Assembly (NCBI RefSeq): GCF_958295425.1
Contig: NC_081153.1
Span: forward strand, 8,650,635-8,714,634
Length of the DNA: 64,000 bases
Direction: 5' to 3'
Source: Solea solea
Lineage: Eukaryota > Chordata > Actinopteri > Pleuronectiformes > Soleidae
Shown here: one piece after another, positions 10,289-21,796 of the stretch
Layout of the letters: each line of letters starts with the position of its first letter
How positions within the stretch are numbered: position 1 is the stretch's first letter
Notes under the pieces: generated by a model
Told to the model about the DNA's origin: nothing
The model's input: the letters and a program-made list of their open reading frames with translations, nothing else
Database searches by the model: none
Translations under genes and position numbers: made by a program

Positions 10289-11150
10289 TTTGAAGATAAT
10301 TAAGCAACACACACACACACACAAAAAAGTTTCCAGTCGAAAAAGGCCGTAAAACGGGGAGATGAAGCAGGGAGTGTGTTCTTGTTGACTTAAGCTGTTG
10401 AGCTTTTTGTTTAGTGGCTTTTTTTCTCATGTCTTTGTTACGAATGAAGTCAATGAGTTTCTTCTCAGCTGTGGTGAGAGACGGGGAGAGACAATGGCAG
10501 TGAAGGTAGACAAAGAAGAGCAGAAACAGATGAGACTGACGAGCAGCTGAGGGATGGATGCATAGGCATGGTGTAACAGGCATGAGTCATCTCATCTGAG
10601 TTGACTGGCATGTGGCCTGAATTCTAAGAGGCCCTGCTGAAGGAAGAAAAAGAACTCCTCTTCAACTCTTCAAACTAGCAAAAAAGAAAAAAGGTTTCAT
10701 ACAGTTTCCATCCTTTGTTAGGGGCAGTGGACTTTTCTGCTTGTATCAGTTTGTCTTTGTGTAATCACTGGATTCTCCTGCGTCAACGTCCTCTGTGTGT
10801 GGTGACTGTCAGCGATCAATAGATCCTGAATAACCCTTCAGCTTAACGTAAATCAAGTCATCTGAGAGACCGTTTGCAGCCTGAGAGAAACCTGGCGTGT
10901 CACTCTGACCAATCACAGGGCAGTTCACAGAGAGAGGGCGCCTCCTACTGGCCGTTCCTACTGTTACTTAACTGGCATCGGCAACAACTGCAGAGCAACC
11001 GAAGCAATCATATCTCACATTTTACTTGGTTTTTTTAACAAAGGACACTACACTGTTTTAAAAGTGCAAAACAAATCCAACTATAGGTACAAATAAAAGT
11101 GAAAAAAACACAATAAAAACATTCAGAGAGCAGTAGTACAGAGTCGAGAC
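10289..11150. other. Non-coding sequence with short CA repeat
   Basis: A short (CA)n is at about 10308-10322. No gene recognised. Confidence 0.5.
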
Positions 11151-11735
11151 TTAAAGCAGAACTTTGCAAGTCTGGTTGTTTTTTGTGGTAAAAATCCGTT
11201 TCTTTATGGCTTGTGCCGGTGAACACAAGCCATGGAGAAACGGGCAACCACCAAGCCGAGAACAAACCAGCAACAGACAACAACAACAGCAAACATGGAG
11301 GAAGTGCAAATACACATAAATACATAGAGAGCAGAGAGTTTGTCCCAAAGATATTTGTACAAGTACAAGAGCAAAAACGGCAGTTTAGCATCCGTTTTGC
11401 ATGATTCTGCAGTTCTTACCATTCACAATAAGCCGCTCCGGTGTTTACTCGCCTCAGACCGTCGTTTCCTCTTCCTCTGTTCCTCCAACAATTTCTTTTC
11501 TTCAAACATCTAAAATAACACTATCGCTATAGCCGGTACCTGGTTGGAGGTGTGTGTGTGTGTGTGTGTGTGTGTGTAGTGCCATGAATTAGTGTTTCCC
11601 GCGAGTCAGCCATGATCTTTCAAGCCTGGTTTTCCGTTAACAGACAGTAGGGGGCGGCGGAGACAGCCCCCCTCATTCTCCACGGACTCTGAAGCTGTTA
11701 AATTAGGGTCAAAATCCTGCCTCGTTCTGCTTTAA
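11151..11735. mobile_element. Family D, TTAA-flanked non-autonomous element
   Basis: It starts TTAAAGCAGAAC and ends GTTCTGCTTTAA, an exact 12-bp inverted pair that includes TTAA at both ends. TTAA duplications with short terminal repeats are typical of piggyBac-type elements. There is no transposase frame. A (TG)n microsatellite at 11551-11577 lies inside. A second, partial copy ends at 9531. Confidence 0.55.
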
Positions 11736-12034
11736 CAATCAACAGCTTTCAAGAGTGTTTTTTTTTTACAATCCAATAATTGTTAATTAAACACATGAAA
11801 ACGTAAGTTCTTGAAACTCTAGTGCGTGACTTTTAATTATAAACAAAGGTCACTAAAATTCAAACCATTGACAAACGAATTCACACAATCCTGATGAAGT
11901 CTCTCCACTCGACTTGACTGTGTTTCCGTGTTTCATGTTTTCTGTCCCATCCAGAAATCCAACGAGAACCCCTTACAGGCCTAATATGAGTCCAGGAAGC
12001 GCTCCTAACCTTTGGCTATTCTGTGTTTTTACAG
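11736..12034. other. Non-coding sequence upstream of the candidate exon
   Basis: No gene recognised. The last 30 bases contain a branch-point-like CTAAC (12005-12009), a pyrimidine-rich tract and TTTTTACAG. Confidence 0.5.
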
Positions 12035-12172
12035 TTGAGGACTACAATGACGTCTGATGAAAGCCCTTTGGATGACATTTTGTGCTTTCGGAGGCTGAGC
12101 GCTCTCTCTGCGGCGGTGCTTAGGGTTCATGCATCTAACTGGAGGAGCTGCTGGAGATGAGTTTCCTGAATG
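12035..12172 (+). other. Candidate orphan exon (5'UTR or non-coding)
   Basis: The acceptor TTTTTACAG|TTGAGG has a branch-point-like CTAAC 26 bases upstream and a good pyrimidine tract. The donor CTGAATG|GTAAGTAA is near-perfect. The 138 bp between them has stops in all three plus frames. One frame is open for most of the exon (ATG at 12047, 38 codons, stop near 12161). Another begins with ATG at 12157 (G at -3) and runs MSFLN into the donor. It could therefore be a 5'UTR exon carrying a start codon, or an exon of a long non-coding RNA. No homologous protein is recognised and no partner exon was found. Confidence 0.4.
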
Positions 12173-12932
12173 GTAAGTAATCTGTAATTACCGGTGCAGC
12201 AGCCGCCGAGCAAGGAGCGCGACCTCTGATGTCACCGGTGACGTTACAGTTTAAAAATAAACGCAAGGGATATTTGTAGATTTTTCCTCAAGATGTGCTC
12301 ATCAAAGAGGAAAAACAAAAAAAAAGGCCCACCTCATTCAATCTTCATCAGCTTGAGTCGATGTTGTCATAAGAACGTGTCATCTTCTTCGTCAGACGGC
12401 CGTTTCTGACTGAAAATGCTTTGGTGCGCAGTGTGAATGTGTCACTGTCCCACACCAAAGACCACGTAACAACACAGAAGAGGATGTTGATCCACGGCTG
12501 CCTCCTTCAAAATGATGACGTTCACAAAAACCTTTTAATCATTAATTATCAAAACAGTTGATGATTCATTTAGTTATTATTGCGACCCTAGTGCACAATG
12601 TTGGATTTTTAAACCCTAGAACGCCATTTAGGCTGTTTTTTCCCACTATTTTAATATGTAAAACTTATTTACAGAGGCTATATTGATGTGCAATATGTAT
12701 AATTATATTCCTTTTTTCCCAGCACAACCTCTGCAATCTAATGAAATGATTACTTTTTATAAAAAAAATGTGCCACACAATTGACAATTTTTTAAAATTG
12801 GATTGAATTTGTTACATTTGGAAATACGTCATAGTTACAGCTCAAAGTTCGCTTGTCTCGTTCTTGTGAGCAAAAATAAAAGATTGTTTTGTGACCTATA
12901 AACACACATGCCCAGGATGTCCATATAAGGAG
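12173..12932. other. Non-coding sequence
   Basis: No gene or recognised element. It is moderately AT-rich from 12540 onward. Confidence 0.5.
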
Positions 12933-13292
12933 TTAAAGGAGTACTTCACCGATTAGCGTTTAGCTTTATATAACTAGAATAGGGGTAGTATTTTTGAAGA
13001 ATTGTTTCCGATAAATATCTTCATTCTTTTTTTTGTTACGTGGTCCGAGGATTGAAACTGCAACACTAATTCCGCACGCATTAGACCCACTCGTAGGGGG
13101 ACAGGACCTCATTCCCAGAATATAGACAGTGTCTATGTTATGCTAACAGGACCAAGTGTCATAGGTGGGCACATAACAAAGAAAAGAATGAAGACATTTC
13201 TCAACTGAGTTTGGGAAGCGCAATTGTTCAAAAATACTGCCCCTATTCTAGTTATACAAAGCTAAAAGCAAATCGGTGACATATTCCTTTAA
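12933..13292. mobile_element. TTAA-flanked foldback MITE
   Basis: The left end TTAAAGGAGTACTTCACCGA (then TT, TAGC, ATAACTAGAATAGGGG, AGTATTTTTGAA) is repeated inverted at the right end (TTCAAAAATACTGCCCCTAT ... AAATCGGTGACATATTCCTT TAA). The arms are about 65 bp long in a 360-bp element with TTAA on both sides. It has no open frame. Its long arms would form a strong hairpin. The TTAA site is compatible with a piggyBac-type mobiliser. Confidence 0.75.
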
Positions 13293-14092
13293 GGGTTAAA
13301 GCAAAGCCATAGCTATGACCATTCCTCGGTGGGTCTCGCACCACCAGCCTCTCTGGACAGTGCTTTGACACGGCGACAGTTTCACAAACCAGCACACGAG
13401 TGATGTGAGGACGTGGGCGTTTTCAGTGGGAGAACTGCCGCTGTTTCATTCTGATCCTGCACTGATTGCAGGCCATAGGGGAAAATCAGTTAAGTGGTCT
13501 CCACAGTGTAATCAGAATCACCCGTGGGTTTCTATCAAACAATTCGGCTCAGTCGAGAGGCGCAGACTAATGAATGAAGGCAACGTGTCGACCGACTGAA
13601 ATCTCTTGATTGCTTCAAACACATCTCGATGCGCAGTTAAAGGCTGGCGTGGAAGCGCTAATGCAGCTCAGCTCTGTCCGATATGTGGACTCATTGTTCT
13701 ACTTGAGGGAGTACTGATGACGATGATGATGAAGCTGCTGCTGCTATGAGAGGCTGTGAATGAGCACAGGGGAGAAGGCTGTGACCTCATGAAAGTAGAG
13801 AGTGATTCATCTCCACGGCAGCACTGACGGAGACAGAGACGGAGACAAACTGCTGCTTGAGGAAGAGAAGGTGTGAGGGAACTGTTAAAGCAGCACAATT
13901 CAACCTTCAAATAATGCCTCGCAAGATTCACTGTGGAACAAGAAAAACTTCAAAGTTCTCCTGTGCGGTGTTTCTCACAGTCGTCTCGTCCGTCCTTCTT
14001 CATAAATCGAGTGACGTTATCCAAGTTGGATTTTCCAACTGGAGAAGTCGCAGCACACTCCAGAATCCAGAATTCTGTCGCTCAATCTGCTG
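13293..14092. other. Non-coding sequence
   Basis: Short open frames here show no family resemblance. No element recognised. Confidence 0.5.
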
Positions 14093-14235
14093 ATTTGTCT
14101 TCGGTCTAGCTCCACCCTGACCGTACCATTTTTACTCTGGTACCCCAAGGGAAGGGTGCCAAAGAATGGAATGGTTGGGGCTGGTTATAAAAGAAAAACA
14201 CCGTATAGTACTGTAACAAACCGTTCAAAACCAGT
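14093..14235. repeat. Family H fragment
   Basis: TCTAGCTCCACCCTGACCGT, then TACTCTGGTACCCCAAGGGA and GGTGCCAAAGAATGGAATGG, match 60239-60330 almost base for base. Inverted motifs of the same kind occur at 56795-57180. Confidence 0.7.
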
Positions 14236-14838
14236 ATGTGCAGTGATGTTTGTAATAGAAATGCAAGGGAATCAGTATCGGTGCTGTTTTACTCGTATGT
14301 AGTTATAATATGTGTCCTGTTTTCTGGCAGTAGCACAGAGCCAAGGACAGGCGCGGCGGAGTCCTCATGTCGAGCAGGAGACGGGCGGGCTACAGCGTTT
14401 TATTTACTTTCATACATTTTGCATGTACAGACCTGTGAAGTAAGCACACGGCGCTCTGAGGCAAGCGAGCGGGGAGACATCTGAGAGAGGCAGTGTTTCT
14501 GTTTTACATAAGCATACAGTATATAGTCCAGTGAGCACAGAGCTGGGAACAAGCCTCGACAACGGCGCCGTTCGACAAACTGTCAGAGAAAAACCCCCCC
14601 TCAGATAATCCAAAATTCTGCAGCTCCAAAATAGCATAACAATCACTGGCTCTAGGGGTAAAATGTGGGATTTTATTTTTTTTAAAAACAACACCCATCT
14701 GCTGCAGGCGTATTGACGGCAAGACTCTTTAATCCTCTTCATGCACTGGATCCGTCCGGTTTGTGTATGAGAAGTGTGAGAAGTTGTTTTTCCCCGGCAC
14801 GACACTGGGGAACACGGTGTCTTGCACTAACTGGGAGT

Positions 14839-14875
<37 letters not shown>

Positions 14876-15125
14876 GCTGATAAGGCTGAGGTTCTGTGTG
14901 TAAAAAAAAACACTCATTACTGCGATCTATTACTGCTGCAGCGCCAACACACACATTATACTGCAAATATAGTGTGTCATCAGAACACCACAACAAATGG
15001 AAAGTACACAGTGTGAACCCTGCGGTGCAAAAACACATGCACGTGCTTCTGCATGCGGACACCGTCATATTTGAGTCTTTTATCATGTTTTTATGTGTTT
15101 GCTTTATGGATAAATATTAACACAT

Positions 15126-15126
<1 letters not shown>
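14236..15126. other. Non-coding sequence with CA microsatellite
   Basis: A (CA)n run is at 14840-14871. No gene recognised. Confidence 0.6.
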
Positions 15127-15160
<34 letters not shown>

Positions 15161-15620
15161 GGTTTCCATGACTGCAGAGGACATGACATTGACTTGCATT
15201 CTTTCCCTGGAGACTTACTCTCACCAGAACGAGTACTGGCCAAACCTTAACCTTAACCTAACCATTCATGTCTCCATCTTAAAATGTAGTGGGGGACTTC
15301 ATTTTTGTCCCAGTAAGGAACACAAGTCTTCCTTATGTTAGCTTGTTTTTCTATCTTAGTGAGGACACGTCATAGACATAATTTATTCCCTAGCCCCTTA
15401 CCCTAACCTTAACCATCACAATTAAGTGCCTAACCTTAACCCTTACCCTTATCCTAACCCTAACCTAAACCCAATTGTAACACTAACCTTAAAGCCAGGT
15501 CTTAACCCTGAAAAACACATTTTAATGTTGTGGGGACCTGTCAAAATGTCTTTTTATTTATTTTTTGGTCTCTCCATGAGGACTACTGGTCCTAAGGTTA
15601 GTGTTTATGACAGAATAACG
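15127..15620. repeat. Family F: CA run followed by GAGGAC / CCCTAA-rich repeat
   Basis: (CA)n at 15127-15157 is followed by AGAGGACATGACATTGACTT, then by AGTGAGGACACGTCATAGAC, CCCTAGCCCCTTACCCTAAC and CTCCATGAGGACTACTGGTC. The same order appears at 30800-31060 and, interrupted, at 25445-26110. The telomere-like CCTAACCCT strings are part of this dispersed element. Confidence 0.65.
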
Positions 15621-16059
15621 TCCTAAAGAGGCAACAAATACAAGTACACATGCACAGAAGTGACATAAATTTCCTCAAAATTAGCTTTTAAAATTTGAAA
15701 ATACTGTACATCATTTGTTTGAAATGAAAATTTGATAAAAATAACATTATAATATGCTTTAATAATTACCATAACATTAGTATTAGACACAATAAGGAGT
15801 AATAAGACAAAATACCATAATATGATTGTTATTAAATCATGTTTGTACGAGCTGAACTGATAATAATCTAATTGTCACTTTTGGTTTTCAGTCGGGTCCA
15901 TGGAAGAACTGATCTCACACGCCGGGCTGAAGAGTGTGAGGTCCAAAGCTCTCTGATGGATTTCCTTAAAGGTTATTTCAACTATTATTATTATTTTTTA
16001 ATGTATATATTACTTAAAGTGATGAGTGTAACTACGGCTGGTCACCTGATCAGGATAAC
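15621..16059. other. AT-rich non-coding sequence
   Basis: A TTTTCAG acceptor-like site at 15890 is followed by a short frame (SMEELISHAGLKSVRSKAL) that closes quickly, with no donor. It is not called as an exon. Confidence 0.45.
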
Positions 16060-16130
16060 CTCTGCCTGTCACTCACTGTAGGATGAATTCCGTGTAGATG
16101 AGGGATGGATGGATGGATGGATGGATGATG
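16060..16130. repeat. LINE 3' tail remnant with TGGA microsatellite
   Basis: GATGAATTCCGTGTAGATGA followed by (TGGA)n at 16102-16127 is the usual worn end of fish LINE copies that terminate in ATGG repeats. Confidence 0.5.
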
Positions 16131-16267
16131 TTGGTTGTTCGGCAGTGGTGTTTGTCTCTCTTGTTTTAATCCAAACTTTATAAATTCATTCTTCCTCTGC
16201 AGTTGAGATAAAGTCTCAAACGCCATTATGTCGATATGTTTCCTGTAAGGTGTGACGACATTAAAAA

Positions 16268-16512
16268 CCTCCACCAGGGAGGTTATGTTTTCCCTCTGTT
16301 AGCAACTTCCTGTCCACAATTTTTGGTGGATCAATCTGAATCTGAATCTACTCACACGATGACATCACATTTTCAAGAAATCCCCATCTCTGTCAAAACT
16401 CAATGGATTTGAACAGAATTTGGTTTGTATTTGCAGGATCAGACACTACCATCAGACTAGATCTGATCCAGATTATGGATTTGGTGGCAATTTAAAATTC
16501 AGATGTGTATAT
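16268..16512. repeat. Dispersed CTCCACCAGGGAGGTTATG repeat
   Basis: It begins AACCTCCACCAGGGAGGTTA and continues with TTTGGTGGATC, GATCCAGATTATGG and similar motifs, resembling a widespread animal interspersed repeat remembered for its CCTCCGCCAAGGAGG start. Copy number cannot be judged from one window. Confidence 0.5.
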
Positions 16513-17356
16513 ATCAGCGACGTCTTGACGGTAAAAGCGAGAAGGTCTTCTGGAGCCAGTGGATAAAAATGTAAAAAAAATCAGGTGCCGGTTTTGAAAA
16601 GCACAGGTGACAAAGTCTTAATCCAGTTGGACGTCTGCACTCTCTGAGTGTTCTTGTTTTCTCATGTGGTCTGACCTATTTTCTGTAAATAAAAAGAGAA
16701 GAAAATAAAGACGTTATGACATACCTGTGGGAAAAAAAGAGTGGGGAGTCAATAAATGCCACTAAGGCAATATAATAACTGGCTAGAGGTCATGGTTTAC
16801 GCACCTTTAATTAAATGCTACATCGCCGCTTACTGCCCTAATCTAACATAATCCTGTAACATGCTCTTGTCTCCCCTCTGCAGTCACTGTCTCTGCCTCC
16901 GTCCTCTCTGTCTCCATTTGTGTTGGTGATCACACATGATTGTTTTGATCCACAGAAGGTCAGCGGCTTGAATCTGCTGCGTGGCGAGCAGCCAGATTAT
17001 TTAGAATGTTGACATGGATTAAGGTGTGGTTGAGTCCAGAGCGCTGCTGTGTCGTGACATGATTAATACATACATTCATACACACACACACACACACGCT
17101 GTGGGCACTGTTTGCCTGCATCTCACTCTCTTTCCTAGAGTGTGTGTGTTTTTAGTCATAATCTGGTTCAGGAGGCGTTTACTGTGGTCATAAAAATATC
17201 GGTCAACAAAGCTGTGGGGCTACTGTCTGAGGCAGCATTAGTCATGTCTCCATGACTTCAGAGAGTCACTCAAACCTAACCCAATTATTATTTTTTACTT
17301 TATATTGTCTGTTTTTTTTTCTTAAGAAAATTGAAGTTTGTGGACCACTTACTCTC
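16513..17356. other. Mostly unique non-coding sequence, CNE candidate
   Basis: A (CA)n run is at 17080-17097. The stretch 16780-17050 has balanced complexity with no repeat similarity and homeobox-like TTAATTAAAT. No gene recognised. Confidence 0.45.
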
Positions 17357-17582
17357 CTGCACCAAAGCCCATTGAGAAAATTAACGTTTTAATCTTGTGG
17401 AGACAGAGGAGCTGCTGGTCTACTGATGCCCTATTTAATACGTTTGTGTCACTTGGGTAAATGTGAGCAAAGAATTTGAGATGCCAAAGTCCTAATATAA
17501 CACATTTGAACAACATCAACAACCTCTGTGTGCTGTGAAGTAAAAATCACAGATTTTCTCCATGGGGTTTGGTGTGGGAGAG
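17357..17582. repeat. Family A foldback element, copy 3
   Basis: The left arm CTGCACCAAAGCCCATTGAG is mirrored by TTTTCTCCATGGGGTTTGGT at the right. The flank to about 17660 (AACACTGTCTAACG, TTCTTAAGATAT) matches the flank of copy 6, so the mobile unit extends beyond the arms. Confidence 0.8.
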
Positions 17583-19624
17583 CACACGCAGTTTTTCCAG
17601 TCAGTAAACACTGTCTAACGCTGAGATAAAGTGGCAAACATGTTCTTAAGATATCGCAGACATCAGTAAGTGTACTTTTTTATAAGGTCAGTCTTTCTTT
17701 GTGTCCCCCGAGGCAGCTTTTTGGTGATACTCGGCGTCCATCGCTGATTGGTTCCCTGGGTGCAGGTGGAGCAACAAACTGTATCTGATTTGACGTGGAA
17801 TGACCTTTGCATCCGTTTCAGTGACATTTGGCACTTGAAACCTCTCCGGTGCTGTTTGGCATTTTGATAATGCTGATGTCATTAGTTGTCTTTTTAAACT
17901 CTCCTGGACGGATGCCTACAGTCTGCACTGAAAAATGTATAATGCAATAAATACATTTAAAAAGACCCAGTCGAAGGAACACATGACTACAAAATAAAAC
18001 ACATAATCCATAATAAACACGGGCCGAGGATAGTGCCCTGAGGCCTCCCTCTCCCGATTGCTCATCTCCCCCAGATGACCTAATTTCTCCCAGTAGCAAC
18101 AGCAACATCATTAAAAGTAGTATATTGGGAAAAGAAATGAGACACCCAAAGGCAGATGAGAGGGTAGATGGAGAAATCAATTCTATCACGTTCCTCCTCT
18201 CCAGTTTTTTGCAGAAACAACCTTGGAATCGTGTTACAGCAAACGCAAATTATACTGAACATCACAGCTCATTTTTATGCCAATACATTACAATGTTTTG
18301 ACGGAGACCACCGACAATAAAGAGTAATACTCTGTCAGTCTTCACTGCACAAGTACCAGCTCACACGCACACACACACACACACACTGAGAACAATGCGT
18401 ACAGTAGCCTTAGGCACAGATGGTTCTGCGTCTCCACCAATGACATTGTTATATAAGTCGATTGAGCCCAGGAGCAGAGGTCTGCATGCCTGCTTTATCA
18501 AGCTTTCACGCTGCTTTCTGTGGTAAAAGGGAAAAAGAGGCGGGGGGAGGATGTATCTGGTGCTTGAACCTTGAGAGACAGACGCATACAGCTTTAAATA
18601 GCTCTAATCCCACCCCCAACCATGCACAGACATTCGGCCACTTTCCTGCCACTGGGTATCTGTCAAAGCACGGTGAGGTATCAGGCGTCCACAGCCCCTC
18701 TCCACTCCACTCGGCTCTGCTGTGGTGTGGTGGGAGTGTGGGTGGGTAGCTGTATCTTGGATGCATGCCTGTATATGGACATGCACATCGGTGGTTAGAA
18801 GGTGTATTTGTGATGTGAATGTTGATGCGATCCGAGCCGAGAGGCCCGGGATTTAAAAAGTGAGAGGCAGTTTGCGGGGTTTGGTCAGCGCGAGGACACG
18901 CTAATGACCTTGTGCTGCAACGAACGCGAGAAACCACGTAGATCCTGGCACTGATCGTGTCCCTGGCTTTGTACAAACGCTGTTTATGCAAAACTGACAT
19001 TCCAAGATAAAAAAAAAAAAAAAAAAAACACACACAAGGTTACTGCTGCTTTCATGCAAGTCACCTAAAGCATATTCTGCTCTGGTGCTGCACACTAATA
19101 GTCCCTGTGCCACCACCTACACTATAAACACGAGCATGGGTCCAGTACTTAAAGGCCAGACAGATCTGCATTTGCTAATCTCTCACTCTGTGAGTCCATG
19201 TAAATACACAACTGGACACGTGAGTGTTTTTGATCATACCAGGCCACGCAAACCGTGTGAAATCTTGATCCGAGTCATACTTCCTCTGTCCACATGTGTC
19301 CTCTGTTGTCCGCGTGACATACATTTGGTCATCCGCCCATTTACTCTGTGGTTCACATGGACCCTGAGAACACACGGCAACAGTTAGAGTCTGCGTGGAA
19401 CAAGCAGTGCAGGCCGTAGGCAGACATCGAACATGGAAAGCACTTCCAACATGATCCTAGATGTTTTGTCAGAAATTGAAAACTGTGAAGAAAAGGGTTG
19501 GTTAGCACTTAGCATTAGCACTAGGTGAGCAGTTGAGGTTTATGTTTACTCTTGGTACTTGCACGCATAAACCAATTTAGGGCCAAGTTAATTTGGAATT
19601 TGCGTACGTCAGCTTTTAATCCAC
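17583..19624. other. Non-coding sequence with CA and poly(A) tracts
   Basis: (CA)n at 18362-18386 and an A20 run at 19009-19028. Open frames on both strands (for example 18506-19033 minus) have no recognisable domain and biased low-complexity ends. No gene called. Confidence 0.5.
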
Positions 19625-19925
19625 ATTGGATGAGCAGTTTAGGAGGCCTAAAACACACATTTTTGGATATAAAACCAATTGGCAACTTCGGGAAAACAAT
19701 GACGCTCGCTGTATGTACATGTGCCACATCATCTTCTCTGTTTTTGGTGTATTTCTGTGGCGTTGTTACAGCTCCAACATACAGGCCTGGCATACATACT
19801 ACGGCATTTAGAGTTGTTTTGTGTGTTTAAAGAACAATGCCGTGTTTACGGGAAAACTTTTTCAAGACCAAAAATAGAAAAAGGTCGCATAGGGAGGTTC
19901 TGTTTCCATGTGGATGTGACTTAAT
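19625..19925 (+). repeat. Family C element, long copy
   Basis: TTTTTGGTGTATTTCTGTGG, ACAGGCCTGGCATACATACT, GTGTTTACGGGAAAACTTTT and AGGTTCTGTTTCCATGTGGA occur in this order. The same order with 80-90% visual identity is seen at 62735-63010, and inverted at 27120-27320. No inverted ends were confirmed. Confidence 0.65.
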
Positions 19926-20155
19926 CCGGCGACCACCGTTGTGTGAGTAATGAAACACACTTGGCTTCCAGTGTGAACGCACCATTACTCCTCCCATTTT
20001 CTTTCATTCATGTCTGTCTCTGAGGACGCCGTCTCCTCCACTTGTTGCCTCACTGTCTTTTGTTGCCCTCCTCAACAAAAGGGGACACTTTGGAGTGTTT
20101 GTGTGCGCCTGCGACAATGATGCTTCATTTCCTCCAGACTGGCTGTAATAGCCGC
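19926..20155. other. Non-coding sequence
   Basis: Nothing recognised. Confidence 0.5.
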
Positions 20156-20293
20156 TGTGTGTGTGTGTGTGTGTGTGTGTGAGAGTGTGTATTCGGGGTT
20201 AATGCACTGGCTCTATAAGTCATGGGTGTGAAAGCTTGCAGCAATACTCGATCCTTCGCCCCCCTACCATTACTGCAACACTGCTGTTTGCTG

Positions 20294-20324
<31 letters not shown>
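20156..20324. repeat. Opposed TG and CA microsatellites
   Basis: (TG)n at 20156-20180 and (CA)n at 20294-20324 are reverse complements separated by about 113 bp. They could pair as a stem with the unique segment as a loop. Confidence 0.8.
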
Positions 20325-20327
<3 letters not shown>

Positions 20328-20681
20328 CATTAGCTTATGAATAATGACGCATTGTTGCACACACAAACGGCCCACCCACAAAGGTTCCTTTCAGTCATTA
20401 TTGCTCTTTTGAAAATTGTTTGGCAGTTTCAAAGCTGTTGTGATGTGGTTACGTCTTCGAAATATTTAAATAATGACAAGAAAACGTCTTCAAAACCTGC
20501 CTGACAGCACTAAATATAAACAACGGATGTGAGGACGAAATGAAATAGATTTGAAAATAATCAAAATAGTTATGTAAAAATTATCGTAATTCATACGTAA
20601 AAATATTCAAATCGCCCCCTGGTGGCAAGTTAACAAAGATAAAATAGTTAAAATATTCTGCAGATGTACATTTGGCCAACT
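20325..20681. other. AT-rich non-coding sequence
   Basis: No gene or element recognised. Confidence 0.5.
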
Positions 20682-20985
20682 TTCCATTTACATCGGAACT
20701 GCAATTCACAGTGTGAACTTACGGAAACGTATTTTGGACTCATAATTGTTAGCAATACCTGTCAATAACAACACTGTACGTGGTATTTTTTGCACACAAA
20801 CAACATGTCTACGGCACGACAGACAGTAGTTTGTGTGCCGCTGATTTACTGTGAAACAAATACGACAGAAGTGCGATTAACGGCACCAACCCCGTTAATT
20901 GGTTGGAAATCCGAGTTCTGGGGGCGTTTCTGTGCAAACAACACCCCGTGACCTCGGAAACTCAGAGTTCCGACTACAAATGGAA
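20682..20985. mobile_element. Family B MITE, complete copy
   Basis: TTCCATTTACATCGGAACT at the left and AGTTCCGACTACAAATGGAA at the right form a terminal inverted repeat of about 20 bp around 304 bp. The inner motifs GTGAAACAAATACGACAGAA and GTTAGCAATACC also appear inverted in the copies at 5215-5960. It is non-coding and non-autonomous. Confidence 0.8.
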
Positions 20986-21546
20986 CGCCATTATGGTTGA
21001 TCTAAGTGCAGAGGAGCAACAGCATGTGAAAAAATGCTTAAAAGAACCCTTAACTATTACTGTAAGTGTTATTATAAATCCAATTGAATAGGGAGAGAAA
21101 TGATTGACTTGTTCCTGGTGAGTTGACAGGTGTTTAAACATGAGCCAGAGGTGACTGATGGGGTGCGACTCCTGCTTTTTCGTGAAAAGTCATTAAGACA
21201 TTTTTACTGCTCCACATTATGTGGCTAATAAGCTTTAGGGGGAATAAATGCGGCCACAAAGAGGAACGTGATCCCCGTCACTGGCTTCTATTATGCTCTT
21301 TTCGCTGTGAGACTGCAGAGATGTTCTGACCTCGTAATCTCACCCTTTCACCTTGCAATTACAGGTTTTGTGTTGGTGCGTCTGTGAATCCTCGGCCCTG
21401 GGTGTATTGAATATCACCGTCGCTGACTAAATCCGACAGTGACTGACAGCAGCTGAGACGCGATGTACTGTACTGTGAGTACACTGTTATTTCTGGGTAA
21501 AAACTCAAGTCTCAATGATGCAGTCGTGCAGCAGCTCTGGTTACTC
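20986..21546. other. Non-coding sequence
   Basis: No gene recognised. Confidence 0.5.
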
Positions 21547-21796
21547 CCTGCACCAAATTCCATAGAGAAAATCAACAATTTGACATTGTTTTACACGGGA
21601 ATTGTTGCCACCAATGCTGCTTCCATCAGTACATTCATGTGTAATATTTTGTAACTTTACTGTGTGAAATCCTGAATTTGGATTTACCTGCGTGACACAC
21701 ACTTACCGAGCGACGCAGCAGTAAACCGGCAGCGTCTGTATCTTCCTGGGCTAAAAACACTGATTTTCTCTATGGGCTTTGGTTCAGGAGAGTTAG
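21547..21796. repeat. Family A foldback element, copy 4
   Basis: The arm CTGCACCAAATTCCATAGAG is mirrored by TTTTCTCTATGGGCTTTGGT. The middle TTGCCACCAATGCTGCTTCC corresponds to the GTCGCCTCCATCAG region of copy 1. Confidence 0.8.

Noticed and set aside
15390..15480. Interstitial telomere-like CCTAACCCT strings
   Set aside because: The same strings recur in the dispersed family F repeat at 25510-25570 and 30870-30930, and the hexamer is not tandemly regular.
15891..15956. Possible exon after TTTTCAG with SMEELISHAGLKSVRSKAL
   Set aside because: The frame closes after about 22 codons and no donor follows. It is probably chance.
18506..19033. 175-codon minus-strand open frame
   Set aside because: No domain, phenylalanine run from a poly(A) tract, Pro/His/Ser-rich low complexity, no splice context.
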